From the NCBI GenBank assembly GCA_943737045.1, contig CALSFV010000255.1, positions 1-64,000 on the forward strand: DNA of 64,000 nucleotides. The letters run 5' to 3'. A program made the position numbers and the translations under genes. The notes below the pieces were generated by a model that was not told the origin of the DNA, searched no databases, and saw only the letters and a program-made list of their open reading frames with translations. This DNA is from Parapristionchus giblindavisi (Eukaryota; Nematoda; Chromadorea; Rhabditida; Diplogasteridae). Shown here one piece after another: positions 1 through 13,997 of the stretch. Within the stretch, counting starts at the first letter, position 1, and each line of letters starts with the position of its first letter.

Positions 1-1862
1 GTTTCAAGTGTAGAGGGAGAGGGAGAGATAGAGGGAGAGGGAGAGGGAGAGAAGGGGATAGATGGATCAATTGTATGGATTGATCCTTCATTCATTTCAC
101 TATTCTCTATTCGTAGTCACTACAATATATCTATCTACTCTTTACATATATCTACTATACACTATCTATTTAGTTTAAACATAATTTTGCAAATTAATTT
201 ATTAGCTCAAACCGTTTTCATTTGAAATATATCAGTTGTATCTCTTATTCGTATTCATTCTAATCAACTTCCCTCTTCTTCTTCTTCTTCTTCTTCTTCT
301 TCATCTTTTCATTCTTCCTTCATTTTCAATAAGAACGAAAGAGAAACGACAAAGTGAAGGGAAAGTCGTTAAATAAGTGAATCTTGATGATGACCTCTCT
401 ACCTCTCCCTTTCTCTCTCCCTCTCTCTCCCTCTATCACCTTCTCCCTCTCCCTTTTCTCTCTCCCTTTTGCCTCTCAGTTTTTTGTAAACCCATAGTGT
501 AGATGTTTGGTACTAGAGTTGGAATAGAGGAAAAGGGGGAAGGAATAGATTGGGGAGGACATCCCTTCCTCTTCTTCTTCTTCTTCTATCTAGTCTTATT
601 CTTTCTTCTCTTTTACACATATGTAGTTATCTTCATAATTATGTACAGTTGTCCTATACCGTTCGTTCTCTTCTCTTTTCGTTTCCTCTTCCTCTTCCTC
701 TTCCTCTTCAATCCATAAATATTTATCACGATAAGACTTGATGGGTGGTAAGGAAAAGTATGTGTAGAGATGATCGGCAAAATGTTCTTCATTGTATCAT
801 CCCTCACACTTTTTCATAAATTCCGAATGTATTATTGGAATGGAAATGGCGGTTCAAGTGGCGTCAAATTATCAAAGTATAAAAAAGTTAGCTCCCGTTT
901 TAGTTTTTGACATGTTCCTCTTCCTTTCTCTTCCTCATTCAAGCACTCTTATGGATATTCATCACTCTGATATCACTTTCATCTTCTTTCATCTTCATTA
1001 TCTTCATATCATACCATATTCGTTCTTTTCTATTTCATTCCTTCCTTTTAATATAAGCCGACAAATGGTCTAAGAAGAGGTATCTTTCTTCCTCTAACTC
1101 TCTATCTCTACCCCTCCTTCTCTCTACCTCTCTAACTCTTTACCTCTCCCTCTCCCCCCTCACCCCTTTCCTTCTCTCTCTCTACTTGTTGCACTCTTCC
1201 ACTCCATTCTCTTCCATATTCTATTCTTCCTCTTATTTCGATTCTCATTCATTATTCTATCTGCTTTCCCCTTTTCCCCTCCTGCCTCTCCCCTCTCCCC
1301 TCTACCCTCCCTCTCTCCACCCTCCCCTCCCCTCCTCTCCTCTCCTCCTCTCTCCTCCCTCCCCTCCCCTCCCCTCCTCCTCTCATATCTTTCCATATCT
1401 TCCGTCTTCTCATAATTCATTGTGTCCTTTACTCGTTCTCCTTATAGATTGCCAGCCAGTCCTTTACTTTCTCCCTCTCCCTCTCCCTCTCCCTCTCCCT
1501 CTCCCCCTCCCTCTCCCTCTCCCCCTCCCTCTCCCTCTCCCTCTCCCTCTCCCTCTCTCCTTTGACGTATTCTGATTCTTTTCTCCTTCATCATAATATT
1601 CTCTTATTCTTTCATCATCATATCCTTATTCCTCCTTCTCTTCATTCTCTTCATTCATTCCCTCTATCATATATCCTCTCTCACTTGAAATCATTTCATT
1701 TTCTTCTCTTTCAGAATCTTCATCTTCTTCTTCATCCTATCCATTGTATGAATACGATATCGTCCCTGATCGAATAGATCAAACAGGTATCAATGATTAC
1801 TGTAGAGCTACAGTATCCTAGTCTATCTGATCTTTGATCTTTGATCTTTTATCTCTTACAGT
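1..1862. other. Low-complexity CT-rich region, no gene seen
   Basis: The stretch is dominated by pyrimidine-rich simple sequence on the + strand (CTT, CCTCTT and CCCTCT repeats). Open frames here are long only because the repeats lack stop codons. A possible non-coding exon ends at a GT donor at 1787, but its only open frame does not join in phase with the downstream coding exon. It would have to be 5' UTR if it is used at all. Confidence 0.6.
1462..1560. repeat. (CCCTCT)n microsatellite
   Basis: Tandem CCCTCT hexamers with a few CCCCCT variants. On the other strand this is the same GGGAGA hexamer that forms the large arrays at 28 kb, 32 kb and 34 kb. Confidence 0.9.
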
Positions 1863-4800
1863 ATGCAATTGGCCGTCCAAGGACCATCGACGACTGGGAT
1901 CGATCAGAATGGATTCATGGATGAAGATGATAAGTGAGTATTGATTGATTAGTAGTATGAATACTGTAATCCAATGAATATCGATTGATTGGATATTAGT
2001 AATGATGGCAGTATTGTCAAGTTTGAACATGAATAGAAAGAGAAGAGTGGAACATGATGAGTGATGATTTCAACTGTTTCAATCTGAGGAGATAAGAGGG
2101 AGAGGGAGAGGGAGAGGGAGAGGGAGAGGGAGAGGGAGAGGGAGAGGGAGATCGAGAGGTAGGTGTGGGAGATGTAGATGAGTCATTAATTGAGTCTTCT
2201 TCATTGTTTCCTCATTCAGACATCGTCAGACGATTCTCACTATGAACCATGAGAATATGATGAGGTTTGTTTAGTTTTGAGCTATTTTTTGTTATGATTA
2301 TTGATTTATTTCGAAATATTTGATAGTATACGGTAGTTTGATTTATGGATATTCGATCGATATTGATTGATAGATCGTGATTACAGGATGAAAATGGAGT
2401 CAGAGGCTAATAAGGATAGATGGAATGAGATTATGAATCAACGAATTGCTGGAGAAACTGCTGAAAGAGAACAATTGAGGAGAAGGTACGGTATACTTTG
2501 TTTTATTTACTTTATTTTGAACTTTTATTTATTGATTTGAATAGATTAAGTTGTGAAATTGATACATATATTATAGAAGTATTCTGAATATTAATAACTA
2601 CAATTACATCATGAGATGAAATGATCTAGATGGATTTGACATTGATTGATCTTTGATATCTTATAATATAATAGTATTGATTGATTCAGATGGGCAGTAG
2701 CTGATACAGAGAATCGAATGAAACAAATGGAGAAAGAACGTGAAGATATGGCTCGACAACAACAGATGGGAATAGTCCATGCCCCTCCCACAATGGGAAT
2801 GGTTAACCATCCTCATCATCCTCATATGGGAATGGGTTCATATCCATCCAATATGGGAATGAATCCTCATCCGATGCAACAGAGAATCATGATGCATAAT
2901 ATGCAAGAACAAGTGAGCTATTATTATATTTATTTATTTATTGATTTATTCATCATATATCATGAATTATGACATGTTTTGCGATTTGAGATAGATAGTT
3001 GAAGCAGACTTGAGATTATTTTGAGATAGATATTGATTGATTTTTAAACGGTCTTATAATATTAAGATTACTGTAGATTGATTAGAGTAATTGATTAACA
3101 TTATTGATAACAGGGAATGGTTCATGGTGAAGTCCCCTCATCATCTTCATCATCTCAACCGAATCAAAGAAGGAAAAGACCATCGAATACTCCTACATAT
3201 GATGATTCAAAGAGATCTAATATCGATATCAATATATCAAGTATTATATTATTCATTTGTATTTATATTCACTTAATAGATATTTGACATGACTTCACTT
3301 AAAAGCTTTCAATTCCTGAAGCCACTATATGATTTCCCTTGTATTATGCAAATTCATCTATATGTAGTTATAGTTTGATATAGTTTGATCTAGAGCTTTT
3401 TTCTATAAATCAATAATAACGCTAATGTATTGTAATGATGATGTCATTGTAGATGGTCATCCCCTTCCTCCTCCTCCTCCTTCATCATCAAATCCATTTG
3501 GATATCCAATGGGTACAATGATGATTGATAAGTATCCCAATCATTCTGCCTATGGAATGATGCCTGGAGGACCTTATGGACAACCTAATCATGTACTACA
3601 ACAACAACCGGTTAGTATTCTGCTTTTTATATTTTATTATACTTTTTAAAGTTTAGTTTTTTTATTACTGTATGATGAAAGTGCACATTAGGTTTTCCGA
3701 GTTTTGCCAAGTTCATGGACTTTTTTCCAATTTATTTCCCATTGAGTGCAACTAGAGTACAGTACTCTGAGTACAACAAAATGTAGTCCATGTCATAACT
3801 TATTTATAACCATACAACAATTTTTAATTTACATTTGTTGGGGATATATTATCATGACTTTGAAATGTTTAAATGATAATGATGTTAATGATATGGTATT
3901 TAAGATGCCTGGTCCATTTCCCGGCCTAGTCTCTCATCCTCCTCATTCATCATCATCATGTATACCATCAACATCATCAGCTCCTTCTATTCCTTCATCA
4001 TCTTCATCTACTCTTCCTCCTCCTCCTTCTTCATCTACTCAATCATCTAATCAATCACCTCCATCATCTAATAATCAACAATCTAATGGAGGAGGAACAC
4101 AATCTAATCAAGAATTGGACCTTAACACGGATAATGTTGATATTGATAATATGATGAATGTCGTTGGAGGATCGGTTAGTTAGCCTTGATTTTATTGATT
4201 ATCTCATTTATTGACATATTGATTGCTTCCTACTAAAAATTATAGTTATAGGATACTTTAGATTACTGTAGATCTCAATATATTGTTAATGACACTCGAG
4301 TGTTTTAATTGATTATTGTTAGTGTAGGGTGTTAAATTGAAACTGATGTATTTGATTGAATGAATATCGATCAATGAATATGTATGAATGAATATGTATT
4401 TCAGTCATTCGATGGTCAGGATCTTGGTTGTGCTGATCTTGGTTTGGATGATTGGACAGTTATTCCTTCAACATCAAATGGACATCCTCAATCAAACTCC
4501 GCCCCTTTATCAAATGGAAGAGTGAATACTCCACATGAAGGAGGAGGAGGATCTACTCATGCATCTCCATTGATGAATGGAGGAGGAATGATACAATCAT
4601 CACCTCATTCATATCCATCTAATGGAGGAGGAGGAGGAGGGATACAAGGACCGAGTAGTGTACAATCGGTGAGGATTACCGTACTCATTTAATAGAGAAA
4701 CGAGGGTATGGTAGATGATTACCGTACACTGGATACTATTAGAGATTAGGATTACTGTAGCCAAGAGATGAATAAAGTGATTAGTGACTATTGATTGATT

Positions 4801-6287
4801 ATTATGTACTATTGATTGATTATAGGTATCATCAGCACCTAGTTGTCTACCGACTCCAGCAACACCAACATCATCTCAAATGGGACCACCATTAGATGCA
4901 TCCACTCCATATCCTCATCTATCACATTCCTCTGCTCTTCCATCTCATCTTCAATCAAATCATCCATTGACATCATCATCTCATTCCAATAATCATACTC
5001 CTCTTCTAACTCTATCACCTGCCCATCCTCCTCATCTTATCCCTCCTCATCCCTCTCATATCCTTCCATCTATTCCTCCTTCTCAACAACAACAACCAAT
5101 CCCTCCTCCTCCTAAAGCAAAGAAACAGACAAAGAAGTCAAAAGCAGCTCAAGCCCTTCAAGCAGCACGGTCAGCATCTCAACAGACTCCGCCCCCTGGT
5201 CCTATTGGTACTCCTCCTATTGGTTATCCATCTATCATACCTCCGATGTACTCACAAATGAATCAATTTGCTCCTCCACCTGGACAAGCTCCGCCTACTT
5301 CTAATAGACAGACTCCGCCCACTCAAATGGGAGGACCAATGAGAGCTATGAGTGATATGGCTTATGGAAATGGAGGAGGAGGAGGACCGATACCTATGAA
5401 TCCTCAACAACATCAACAAATGATGATGATGAGACATCAACAGATGATGATGATGCAACAACAAAAGGAAATGATGATGAGAAATGGTACGGTACTCGTG
5501 GTTACTGTAGATAGTACTGTAGATAGGGTTGAATGTACTGTAGATATTAGACATGGGCAGTTAGATGTGATTGCGATCATGAATTGATATACTAGATTAC
5601 TGTCATAGTTCTGATTGAGATTGATGTAGTAGTTAGAGATTACTGTAGCCCTATAATATTGATGACTATCATTACAGGTATGGTTCCTCCTGGTATGATG
5701 CCTCATCCATCTGGAATGATGATGCAAGGAGGACGACCAATGATGGCAGGAGGACCTCCATATCCAATGCATCCTATGTATATGCAGCAAATGCAGCAGC
5801 AACAACAACAACAAATGCAGCAACAGCAGCAGAGGTATTGATTATATGAATTTCGATGGGTATATTGTGTACTGTATAATGGTAGTATACCGTGGATAAG
5901 GAAATGTGTTGATTGATTGACTCTTCATATGTCAAGACATTTGTTTATAGTAGTACGATGTCGCAGTTTCTAATCAATATTATTAGTGATTAGTATATTG
6001 TAATAATGTAATATCTATATGTATCTATCCATTTCAGATTTCAAATGCAGCAACCATTTGAGCCCCCAATGAGTATGGCATCATCTCAATCTCAACCACA
6101 ACAATCAGGAATGATGAATGGAATGGTAGCTCCGTCTACAAATGGAATGGTTCCTCCTCCTCCTTCATCTATACCTTCAATGGTACCATCTCCATATAAT
6201 CCTCAACCATCTCCTTCATTCCAATCTAATCAATTCCAATTCCCCAATCAATATCCCAATCCTAATATGAATCCTGCTCCTCAATAA
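1863..6287 (+). CDS. Q/M/P-rich nuclear coactivator-like protein (Mastermind/SEL-8-like candidate)
   Basis: Eleven exons join in phase: 1863-1933, 2220-2264, 2387-2485, 2690-2912, 3114-3240, 3453-3610, 3905-4174, 4405-4668, 4826-5486, 5678-5834 and 6038-6287, giving about 770 residues. The ATG lies one base after a TTACAG acceptor, which suits trans-splicing. Residues about 24-100 (exons 2-4) are charged, free of proline and probably one long helix. The rest is low complexity: Met/Gly/His/Pro repeats, Ser runs, poly-Gln and a basic KAKKQTKKSKAAQ patch, plus an RRKRP stretch that could be a nuclear signal. A single long N-terminal helix followed by Q-rich disorder is the architecture of Mastermind proteins, whose nematode analogue is SEL-8/LAG-3 in the Notch complex. 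That assignment is inference from architecture, with no motif proof. Another Q-rich coactivator is possible. Confidence 0.6.
2092..2155. repeat. (GGGAGA)n microsatellite in an intron
   Basis: About ten tandem GGGAGA units inside the intron between coding exons 1 and 2 of the Q-rich gene. Confidence 0.9.
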
Positions 6288-6844
6288 TGAAGTATTTCAC
6301 TTTTTATCTCTAATGTATTAATCTAGTTATTGTTATGCCTTCATTTGTTTGTCTTGCCATCTAATCAAATCGTGTACCATATGCATTCATTCACTCTTTT
6401 CCCCTTCTTGAAATGCTCACAACGAACAAATGTTATGTATGTGATATTGTATTCAATTCATTCAATGGTTTCATTCACTTAATGAGATCAATCCATCCAG
6501 GTGATTAATCTTTCCATTCATTCAATATTTCATCTCATAATAGAAGAACGACCACACACGGTGATAAAACTATTTCCTTATATCATGATGCATCTAATAT
6601 ACTATCATTCTTAATATATATATATGTATCTTATGAGTACGAAAAACAAGTTGGATATACAGTAGATGAGTATTAAATGAAAAGAAAGCAATCAGTATGG
6701 TTATCACGTATCAAACGAATCACGTGCAATGTACAAATCATGCAAATAGATCAAGAAACAGTAGTAAGATTAGTAAGTGGTTTGACCAAATGGGGAAGTG
6801 GTAATCATAATAACAGTAATCGTACTCGTAACAATATATAACCA
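6288..6844. other. Convergent intergenic region
   Basis: This lies between two genes that converge here and holds both 3' untranslated regions. A short TA-rich run sits near 6615. No open frame with acceptable splice context was seen. Confidence 0.6.
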
Positions 6845-9800
6845 CTATGATCTATATAGATCAACTACAAATGCTTCAGTATCTAGTAGTGATATCATCC
6901 CAGTCGCTCCATTATATGAAAACACCTTAATTATTATTTTTTATATACTAGCATTCAATCAATCAATACTTACATCATAACTCTTCACAACAGCTTTGAC
7001 CTCCTTCTCCTTTTCTATGGGTGGTAGAAAATAGAATTTGTCCAATGCAGGGGCCTTATCTTCTATCTAATAAATAATAAATCATATTGTAATGAATACA
7101 AAGTTCAAAGATCACCAGATATTCGATCATTTGAACCATTGATAATTCTCCATATTTACATAAATGTCGATAACATAGAGAAACTAAGACTCCATTTAAG
7201 GTGATCAATTCAGCTTCGTGTATTAACTTATTTAGATGTACCTATCAATATGGATTAATAGATAGATGAGTGAATAAATAAATGATAGATTCATACCTTG
7301 GTGGATCTATCTCGAATAGGAATAAATACTCTATGTATCATAAGATCACCCAGTGTATTGACATTGAAGTAAGCATAGTTAAAGTATCCTCCACAGATAT
7401 TCTACAATATAATAGATGAAAGATGAATAATATATTCGTACTTACATCAAGGCATCTTCCTATATCTATTATATCAATTCCATCCTCATTACCAATGAGT
7501 TTATACATCTCTTTGAGAATAGCAATGAGAGATCCAAGATTACGAAGTTCACTGAATTCTCGTTCAATTTCCACTCGAGACCTACAAGAGTGACAATAAT
7601 GAATGCATGTAATCGATAGATGGATATAGATGAGTATAAATATGACTAACGGTATATGATTAGGATGACTAAAAGAAGAATGAGCTTGATCATGATAATG
7701 TCCATATTGTTCCTCATCAACATGAATAGGAGTTCTATTGATATCTCTACTATATTCATTCCTATCATATCCTCCAATAGATGGAGGGGAATACTCAACT
7801 AGTCCATCTTTCTAAAATTAATCAATCGATCAATAATGATTACAATATGATTACTTACATTGATTACTGCTTCGATACATTTCACTTTGATATGGTCACT
7901 AATGAATTTCTCAAATTTATCTAGAAATTTCTCATTGATATTCCATTCAACACATTGATCATACAACAATTCCACCGTACACAATTGTTTCTATAATCAA
8001 TCAATCAATAAATCAATAGCATAATCCATATGATATCATACCGTATTCTTTAGATAATCATTAATCATCTGACACACTCCAGTTGCTGTATCTTCACGAC
8101 GACGATGATGATCATTGGAGGGTTTGATTGAATCCGATTGTGATTGAGATACAGATAGATATAATGATGGTGAATGAGTAGATGAATGAGATGATGAGGC
8201 CATCTATCAATGAATACATTACACACAAACAATGACAACATCTGATATAAACAATGTCTAGTCATTGATTAATCTTATTTACTAAATGAATCTCAAGCGG
8301 GATATCACATTTATGTATTAAGGTATTTATAAGGTAGTTTCAAAAAGAGTGAAGTAAATATGATCAAGGGAAGGAAGAAGCGTTTTAAACAAAAAATTGA
8401 ATCCATATAGATATATGAAATGCAAATATCAAATAGAATATATGTAAATGAGATGGAGGATGAATTACTAATAGAGCGATAGAGATGAAGAAGGAAAAAG
8501 GTAGAGGTTGACATAGAGATAGAGAGAAGGACAGATGACGAAGACATATCTATTCATACAAAGGTTGCTAGTGCATGCAATGTCTACCCAAATCTTAAAC
8601 AATTAATAACAAATTCAATGGCGCTTTAACACTATGAATGTCAAAGAGTGAGAAGTTCTTGTTTATCGATTAATAAGGGAAGATAAGTATAGACAAGAAT
8701 CAAGTATGAAATAGTATCATAGTTTTGGAGTACACTGACTTGACGAGACAATCGAGAAAAAGTGTATTATATCGTTAGAAAGTTGTTCAAGCATAGAGAA
8801 TTTATTGATGTGATAAACATGGCGTATTGTTATCAGGAGAGAATGAGGTAGAGAGGAAATAAATAAATAGAAAGATAAAGGAGTAGAAAGTGCCTTATGA
8901 GACGTATAATAGGAGATATTTCGAAATAGAAACAATATGTAGTTGAAAGTGGAATAGAATAAAGAGAAGATGAATGTGATGGAGAAGAGAATGAGTGACG
9001 AATAAAGGAAAGAAGGAAGAATATCACTATAGAGACTCACTTTACTACTATCGTTCTCCTTTGATTGAGTCGCTATTACAGATTGTATAGTATCAGTTAT
9101 TGTCAGATAGCATATCTCTGAAGTATAATCATATAATGAATATAAACGAATGCATCAACTTGGTATTATAGAATAAAATGATCATGAGATGAAGTCATTA
9201 AAGATGTAAATACACACAAATGTTTACATAAATATGTCATCCTTATTCACAATATCCTATTTCAAACTACATGGGCAACTATTGCTATACATTCAATATT
9301 ATAAATAATAATATAATATAATTTGTATAGTATACGGTAATAACATATATAAATAATAAATAAATCAAACCTTGTGTCACAGGATTAAAAGCAAATTTGA
9401 ATGAAGTATTGAGTGATTTGATCTGATCTATAAAACTTTCCAATGAGACCTTCTCCGGTAAAGACTTCTGAAATCAATATATTGATTGGTCAAACGACAG
9501 TATAAACTAGACTACCGTACCCTTATATCAATCTTCAGCTCTTTTTCAAGTTCATGTAATGGAATACTAGTCCTTATTTGATTCAGACGACAATTGAGAA
9601 CTTTCAAAAATATATGATACAACTGAAAAAGAAACGTTTATATCCTATATTGTTAGGAAATTTTAGAGAAAGTTAACGATTTACAATAATCACAGAGTGC
9701 ATCTACGCATTATACCATAATCAAGGACTTTAACTATCATCACTTTCTATTCAATCTAAGGTATGAACATGATGATACCTCTTCAGAAGGAACAATAGCC

Positions 9801-10201
9801 AATGATGATGGAAATTTATATGTGCCAATAAGAGTAGGCATTCCAGGGGGAGGAGGGAGAAATGGATATGGAGGACGATTCATATTGTATCTCTGTGGCT
9901 GTAATCAATGTATCCACTTTATTGATTGATTAGACAATAAATATTGAACTAACTGATTGGAATGATCCATTAAATGGAATTATAAAAGGAGGAGGTGGAG
10001 GAGGAATAGATCGGAGATGGAAGTTAGGAGGAAGAGGAGGAGGAGGATACAACTGCTTGGAGTTGTTAGAAGAGTTAATCTGAACATTGAATATACTCAT
10101 TAAAGTAACGATGAATAATCAATCTAAGACTTGACAAAAGAACATACCATATTAGATTGATTGAAAGGACGAATAGTGTTAGAATGGGGGAGGTTAGACA
10201 T
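6845..10201 (-). CDS. Proline-rich protein with possible LOTUS-like winged-helix domains
   Basis: Exons run from an ATG at 10201. They are about 10149-10201, 9957-10080, 9782-9902, 9524-9625, 9372-9469, 9042-9117, 8042-8203, 7859-7990, 7651-7811, 7446-7581, 7297-7401, 7116-7241, 6976-7069 and a last short exon ending at a TAG at 6845. Exons 2 and 3 are rich in proline. Exons 4-6 give a compact alpha-beta segment with helices around PLHELEKEL and LESFIDQIK, then FKFAFNPVTQEICYLTI as a possible wing. This resembles the OST-HTH/LOTUS fold. A Ser/His-rich linker follows, and the C-terminus ends in a second helical segment with a wing-like YNGATGMISLL. The ATG at 8203 directly follows a TAG acceptor and joins in phase with exon 6, so I treat it as internal. 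In C. elegans, LOTUS proteins such as MIP-1/2 act in germ granules. The fold call is inference and the family is not firmly recognised. Confidence 0.5.
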
Positions 10202-11114
10202 ATGAGGGAGTAGTATGAATGAGTAGATGGTATAGATAAGAGTGAATGAAGTGAAGACTTAGTCCATATGAGATAGGAATAGGTTGAGGTCAATAACTAC
10301 AATGGTCTATATTAATCTCTCTCCACCCCGGGATACCCTTCCCAATTTCCCGCCTCCAACACTATCTCACTCATTCAAAATATTTTCCTTCATTCTTCCA
10401 TCTATAACATGTGGTCAATCAATCATGGTACAGTATTTGAAAGGAAATATTTCATTCATTACAGTAACCCTAACATCTGTCATCTACTCTATATACATAA
10501 AATCTCTAGATAACTAAAGATACTTTGTCAGGTTTACAAAATATGGATATTCTATCTACACCACATACCCCTTCGCCACTAAAACATCATAGATGTAATC
10601 TCATGAAAGAAAGACAAAACTGAAAATGACATCAAGATAAGCAGCATAATCTAAACATTTCTAGAAGCTTCCATATATACTATACGTTATAATGAATAGA
10701 TTCGATATATCAATAGAAAGATACAAGATATGCATGATTGGTCATCTACCATTTAGGACTCCACACATGTCATTGGTACAAGTATCAAATGGAATACTTT
10801 ATGCATATTTGATTGATCTTTTGATATACAATAGAGTACAACAATGTATCACCACCGGTATTCATAATACAGGGATTGAGGCACACGAAATGGAGGGCTA
10901 AAACGATGAGTAATGGATGGGATAAGATGAGATACATAAGAGAATAGAAACACTGTATACATAGAAGAAGAGGAATAGATAAGATACAATCTCTATCATC
11001 AGATAATGAATAAATGTAAAGAAGATGATTGGGTGATGAATGACATCTTTGCAGATACACATGATAAGTATGATAATCAATATAGTATATCGATTATCGA
11101 TTATCTCATATTGA
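10202..11114. other. Intergenic region, nothing recognised
   Basis: AT-rich sequence between the PSMD5-like gene and the next gene on the same strand. The open frames here lack splice context and look like chance. Confidence 0.5.
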
Positions 11115-13542
11115 TTACATCTGTGTAGCAACTTGAGGTAGAGCATGAGGATTAGAATGATCATGAAGAGCACGTTTGATACGTTCAGCCTACAAATCAA
11201 TCAATATAACAATCGATAATCAATCAATAGATACTAACCATGACAGATTCAATCTGATCATACTGTAGTAATCTCTCACAGATATCCTTCCATGCTTGAG
11301 AATCACTCCATGTATTACCACTATAGGGAAGAAGCCATGATATGAATCTAAATAACAATCAATCAATATATCAAACGGTTACAGTAATCCCATGTCTTAC
11401 TCAGGTGTTCCCAATAAGAGTCTGGATCCAAATGAACAATCTAATAGATTCATCCATAGTTCATACACAGCTCCTTTCAACTCAGGGAATGGACGCCTTA
11501 ATATGATATTATTGATTGATTTAATACAATGAATAAATCGATTACTTTGCCAATTCTACCGTAGTCGCAGCGAAAGAAAGACCGATTCCTCGGAAGAATG
11601 CTTCCTTATTAGATTCATTACCTAAATGGATAATGAATGATACCCAATGATTAAATACTGATTGTAATTAGTGAAAGAATATCGTGAATGAATGGATCAT
11701 AGATTAGATACCTTCTTTGAATAGAAAAGCGAGTGATTCAACTAGACGTGATTTCATTTCAACAGGAGATGATGATAGAGCAAGAGGATACTTTTGAAGA
11801 CAATCAATAGTCTTTGATTGATATTCCTCTGATAGAAGAATAGTCTGCAATCATACAATTGACCATACACCTTCAATATGTAATTGATACCTTTCCCTCA
11901 TTAGATCTAGCAAGAAGAGTGAATAATTCAAATGAACGAATACGTTGAATTGCATCAAGATATGAGAAGTTGAGGACCTGAGAGGGTAAAAGATCAAAGA
12001 TCATCATTGATTATATAGTATTGATTACCTGTTGTACCACAGAAGGGAACAATTGAGGGAATAAAGAGATAGAAGATGGATTATGAGATATGAGTTCACA
12101 TAGACATTTCTGTGCACCTTCAACCATTTCATTTACATAAATCGATATGTGATTAAGTACAGTAATACTATCGATTACCTCCAAATACGAATCCACCATC
12201 TGGAGAATCTCTCGAACTCTCCATCATACCATACACATCTCTACCGAATTGATCAATCAATTCCTATAATCAATCAATAATATGATTATGATCAAACTAG
12301 ATAGACCATACCTGAGAGATAGATGGACTACACTTGATTACCATATCAGAAAGAACATCGAATGATGTCATCTAAATGATCGATCAATCGATATCAGGTC
12401 ATTCCATAAACTACAGTATACCTGAAGTAGATAATCGGATGAAGTGAGATCTTTGTGTAGTTGATCAAAGAATGGTTGCATTGTATCAGAGTATATTCCT
12501 AATGATAGAGCTTCGCCTATTGCCTTAAACAATACAATATGATCAATCAATAAATATGAATTGAATTACTTGATATACAGGAAGTCTCATTGATTCCTTC
12601 TCTAATTGATACTTCAATTCAATCAATATTTCATTCTTAGTCACAAGAGGTCCAATCAGTGTGCAGATCTACAACAATATCAGTCAATCAATCAATACTC
12701 GGTATCTACCGTACCCCTTCAGTAAGTTGATCTTCTTGAAGATTCCGTGCAAGAGCCACTGCTGTAGCTAGACCAGGACCACCCAAGAGAGACTATAATG
12801 ATAAGGATGATATAGAGATGAACAACATTTCAACAATGACAATCGACACAGTTGATCACTCTTATTTAGTCACGATAGTCTCTTCAAACCACTCCATTCT
12901 TTCGAACTCTCGTTGTCTGGTCTCTCTCTTATCCATTCCTATCTCTCTCGTACTATAGATGCCTCTCTTATCCCTTTCCTATCTGCCAATAGAAAATGAT
13001 GATAAGAACAGAGTGTACCTGTACAGTAATTTTATCACTGATAAATCGTTGAATCAACTTCATCTTGATTGATGAAGGAATAGGAGGAGAAAGAAGGCGA
13101 AGAAGAGTTGATTGGAGGGATGAGAAGAGAACCTGCATATCAATATCATTATCATTCATTCAACTATTAGATAAACAAATATAAGATGAAGTAGAATAGA
13201 TGAATCTTACATTAGTATTAACTTTGTAGAGAGCCATTCGAATGAGATCAGTGATGGAATCAAGAGTGAAACTATAATAGAATAGAATATACTCTATGAG
13301 AGAATGGATATGAACATACTCTCCAGTATCTACTTGATCCACATTAATATCATCCATATGATTAAGGACCTCAACTGCTTCTTTTGCACCTCCATTCATT
13401 ACCTTCAATCAATCAATCAATAGATAGATCAATCTACAGTAATCCTTACATCCTTTTGTAATTGAATGAATCGATCAGCCGTCCATTCTACAGTATGCTC
13501 TTCGTGTCCTCCTCTTGAACGGAATTCCTCTATTCCTTCCAT
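11115..13542 (-). CDS. psmd-5: 26S proteasome assembly chaperone PSMD5/S5b-like
   Basis: A gene of about 14 exons starting at the ATG at 13542 and ending with TAA at 11115. The protein is an all-helical, HEAT/ARM-like chain. Its C-terminal part contains PFPELKGAVYELWMNL, then GSRLLLGTPEFISWLL, which follows the order of the conserved C-terminal block of PSMD5 (PFPEL, then a phrase ending in a conserved Gly/Pro-Glu-Phe). PSMD5 binds the ATPase Rpt1 and helps assemble the base of the 19S regulator without being part of the mature particle. The ATG follows a TTAAG acceptor-like site by five bases. The gene lies 455 bp downstream of ARPC2 on the same strand. Confidence rests mainly on the C-terminal block, because the N-terminal repeats are diverged. 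The exon near 12715-12790 and the next one upstream are the least certain. Confidence 0.7.
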
Positions 13543-13997
13543 CTCTCCTTAACACACACTCTTCATATCATCTATTCTCTATTCATTCATATCATCATTA
13601 GATAAACCGATGAGGCTCTCAACCAAATATTCTTTTCATTTATTGTATTCAACTTAGATAAAGCAAATAATTTATTATTGACATGAAATCTGTATATAAA
13701 ACAAGCACACATACAATCAATGATAACTTAAAGGGGTCAGGTGTATAGACCAGATCTTCATTCTTTATATTCACATATTAGATTAGCAAAATGTTCAAAG
13801 ATTCATTCATTGATGAATTGAGAGGGCGATGATTACAATATGTTTACAATTGGAATAAAGTGAAATGGAACAACCATAGTGGCATTGTAGTACAATGATA
13901 GATTGATAGATATAGGGAGAGTAATTGGCACTAAATGGAAATATCCTACACAATCAATGCAATTCATATAAATCAATCGATATGAAATAGTCATCCA
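13543..13997. other. Intergenic region within the minus-strand gene run
   Basis: 455 bp between the ARPC2 stop and the PSMD5-like start. It is AT-rich, with no recognisable gene. The spacing is compatible with a loosely packed operon. Confidence 0.5.

Noticed and set aside
8042..8203. ATG at 8203 as the start of a separate gene
   Set aside because: It directly follows a TAG acceptor and continues in phase from the exon at 9042-9117, so one longer gene is the simpler reading. Transcript data could reverse this.
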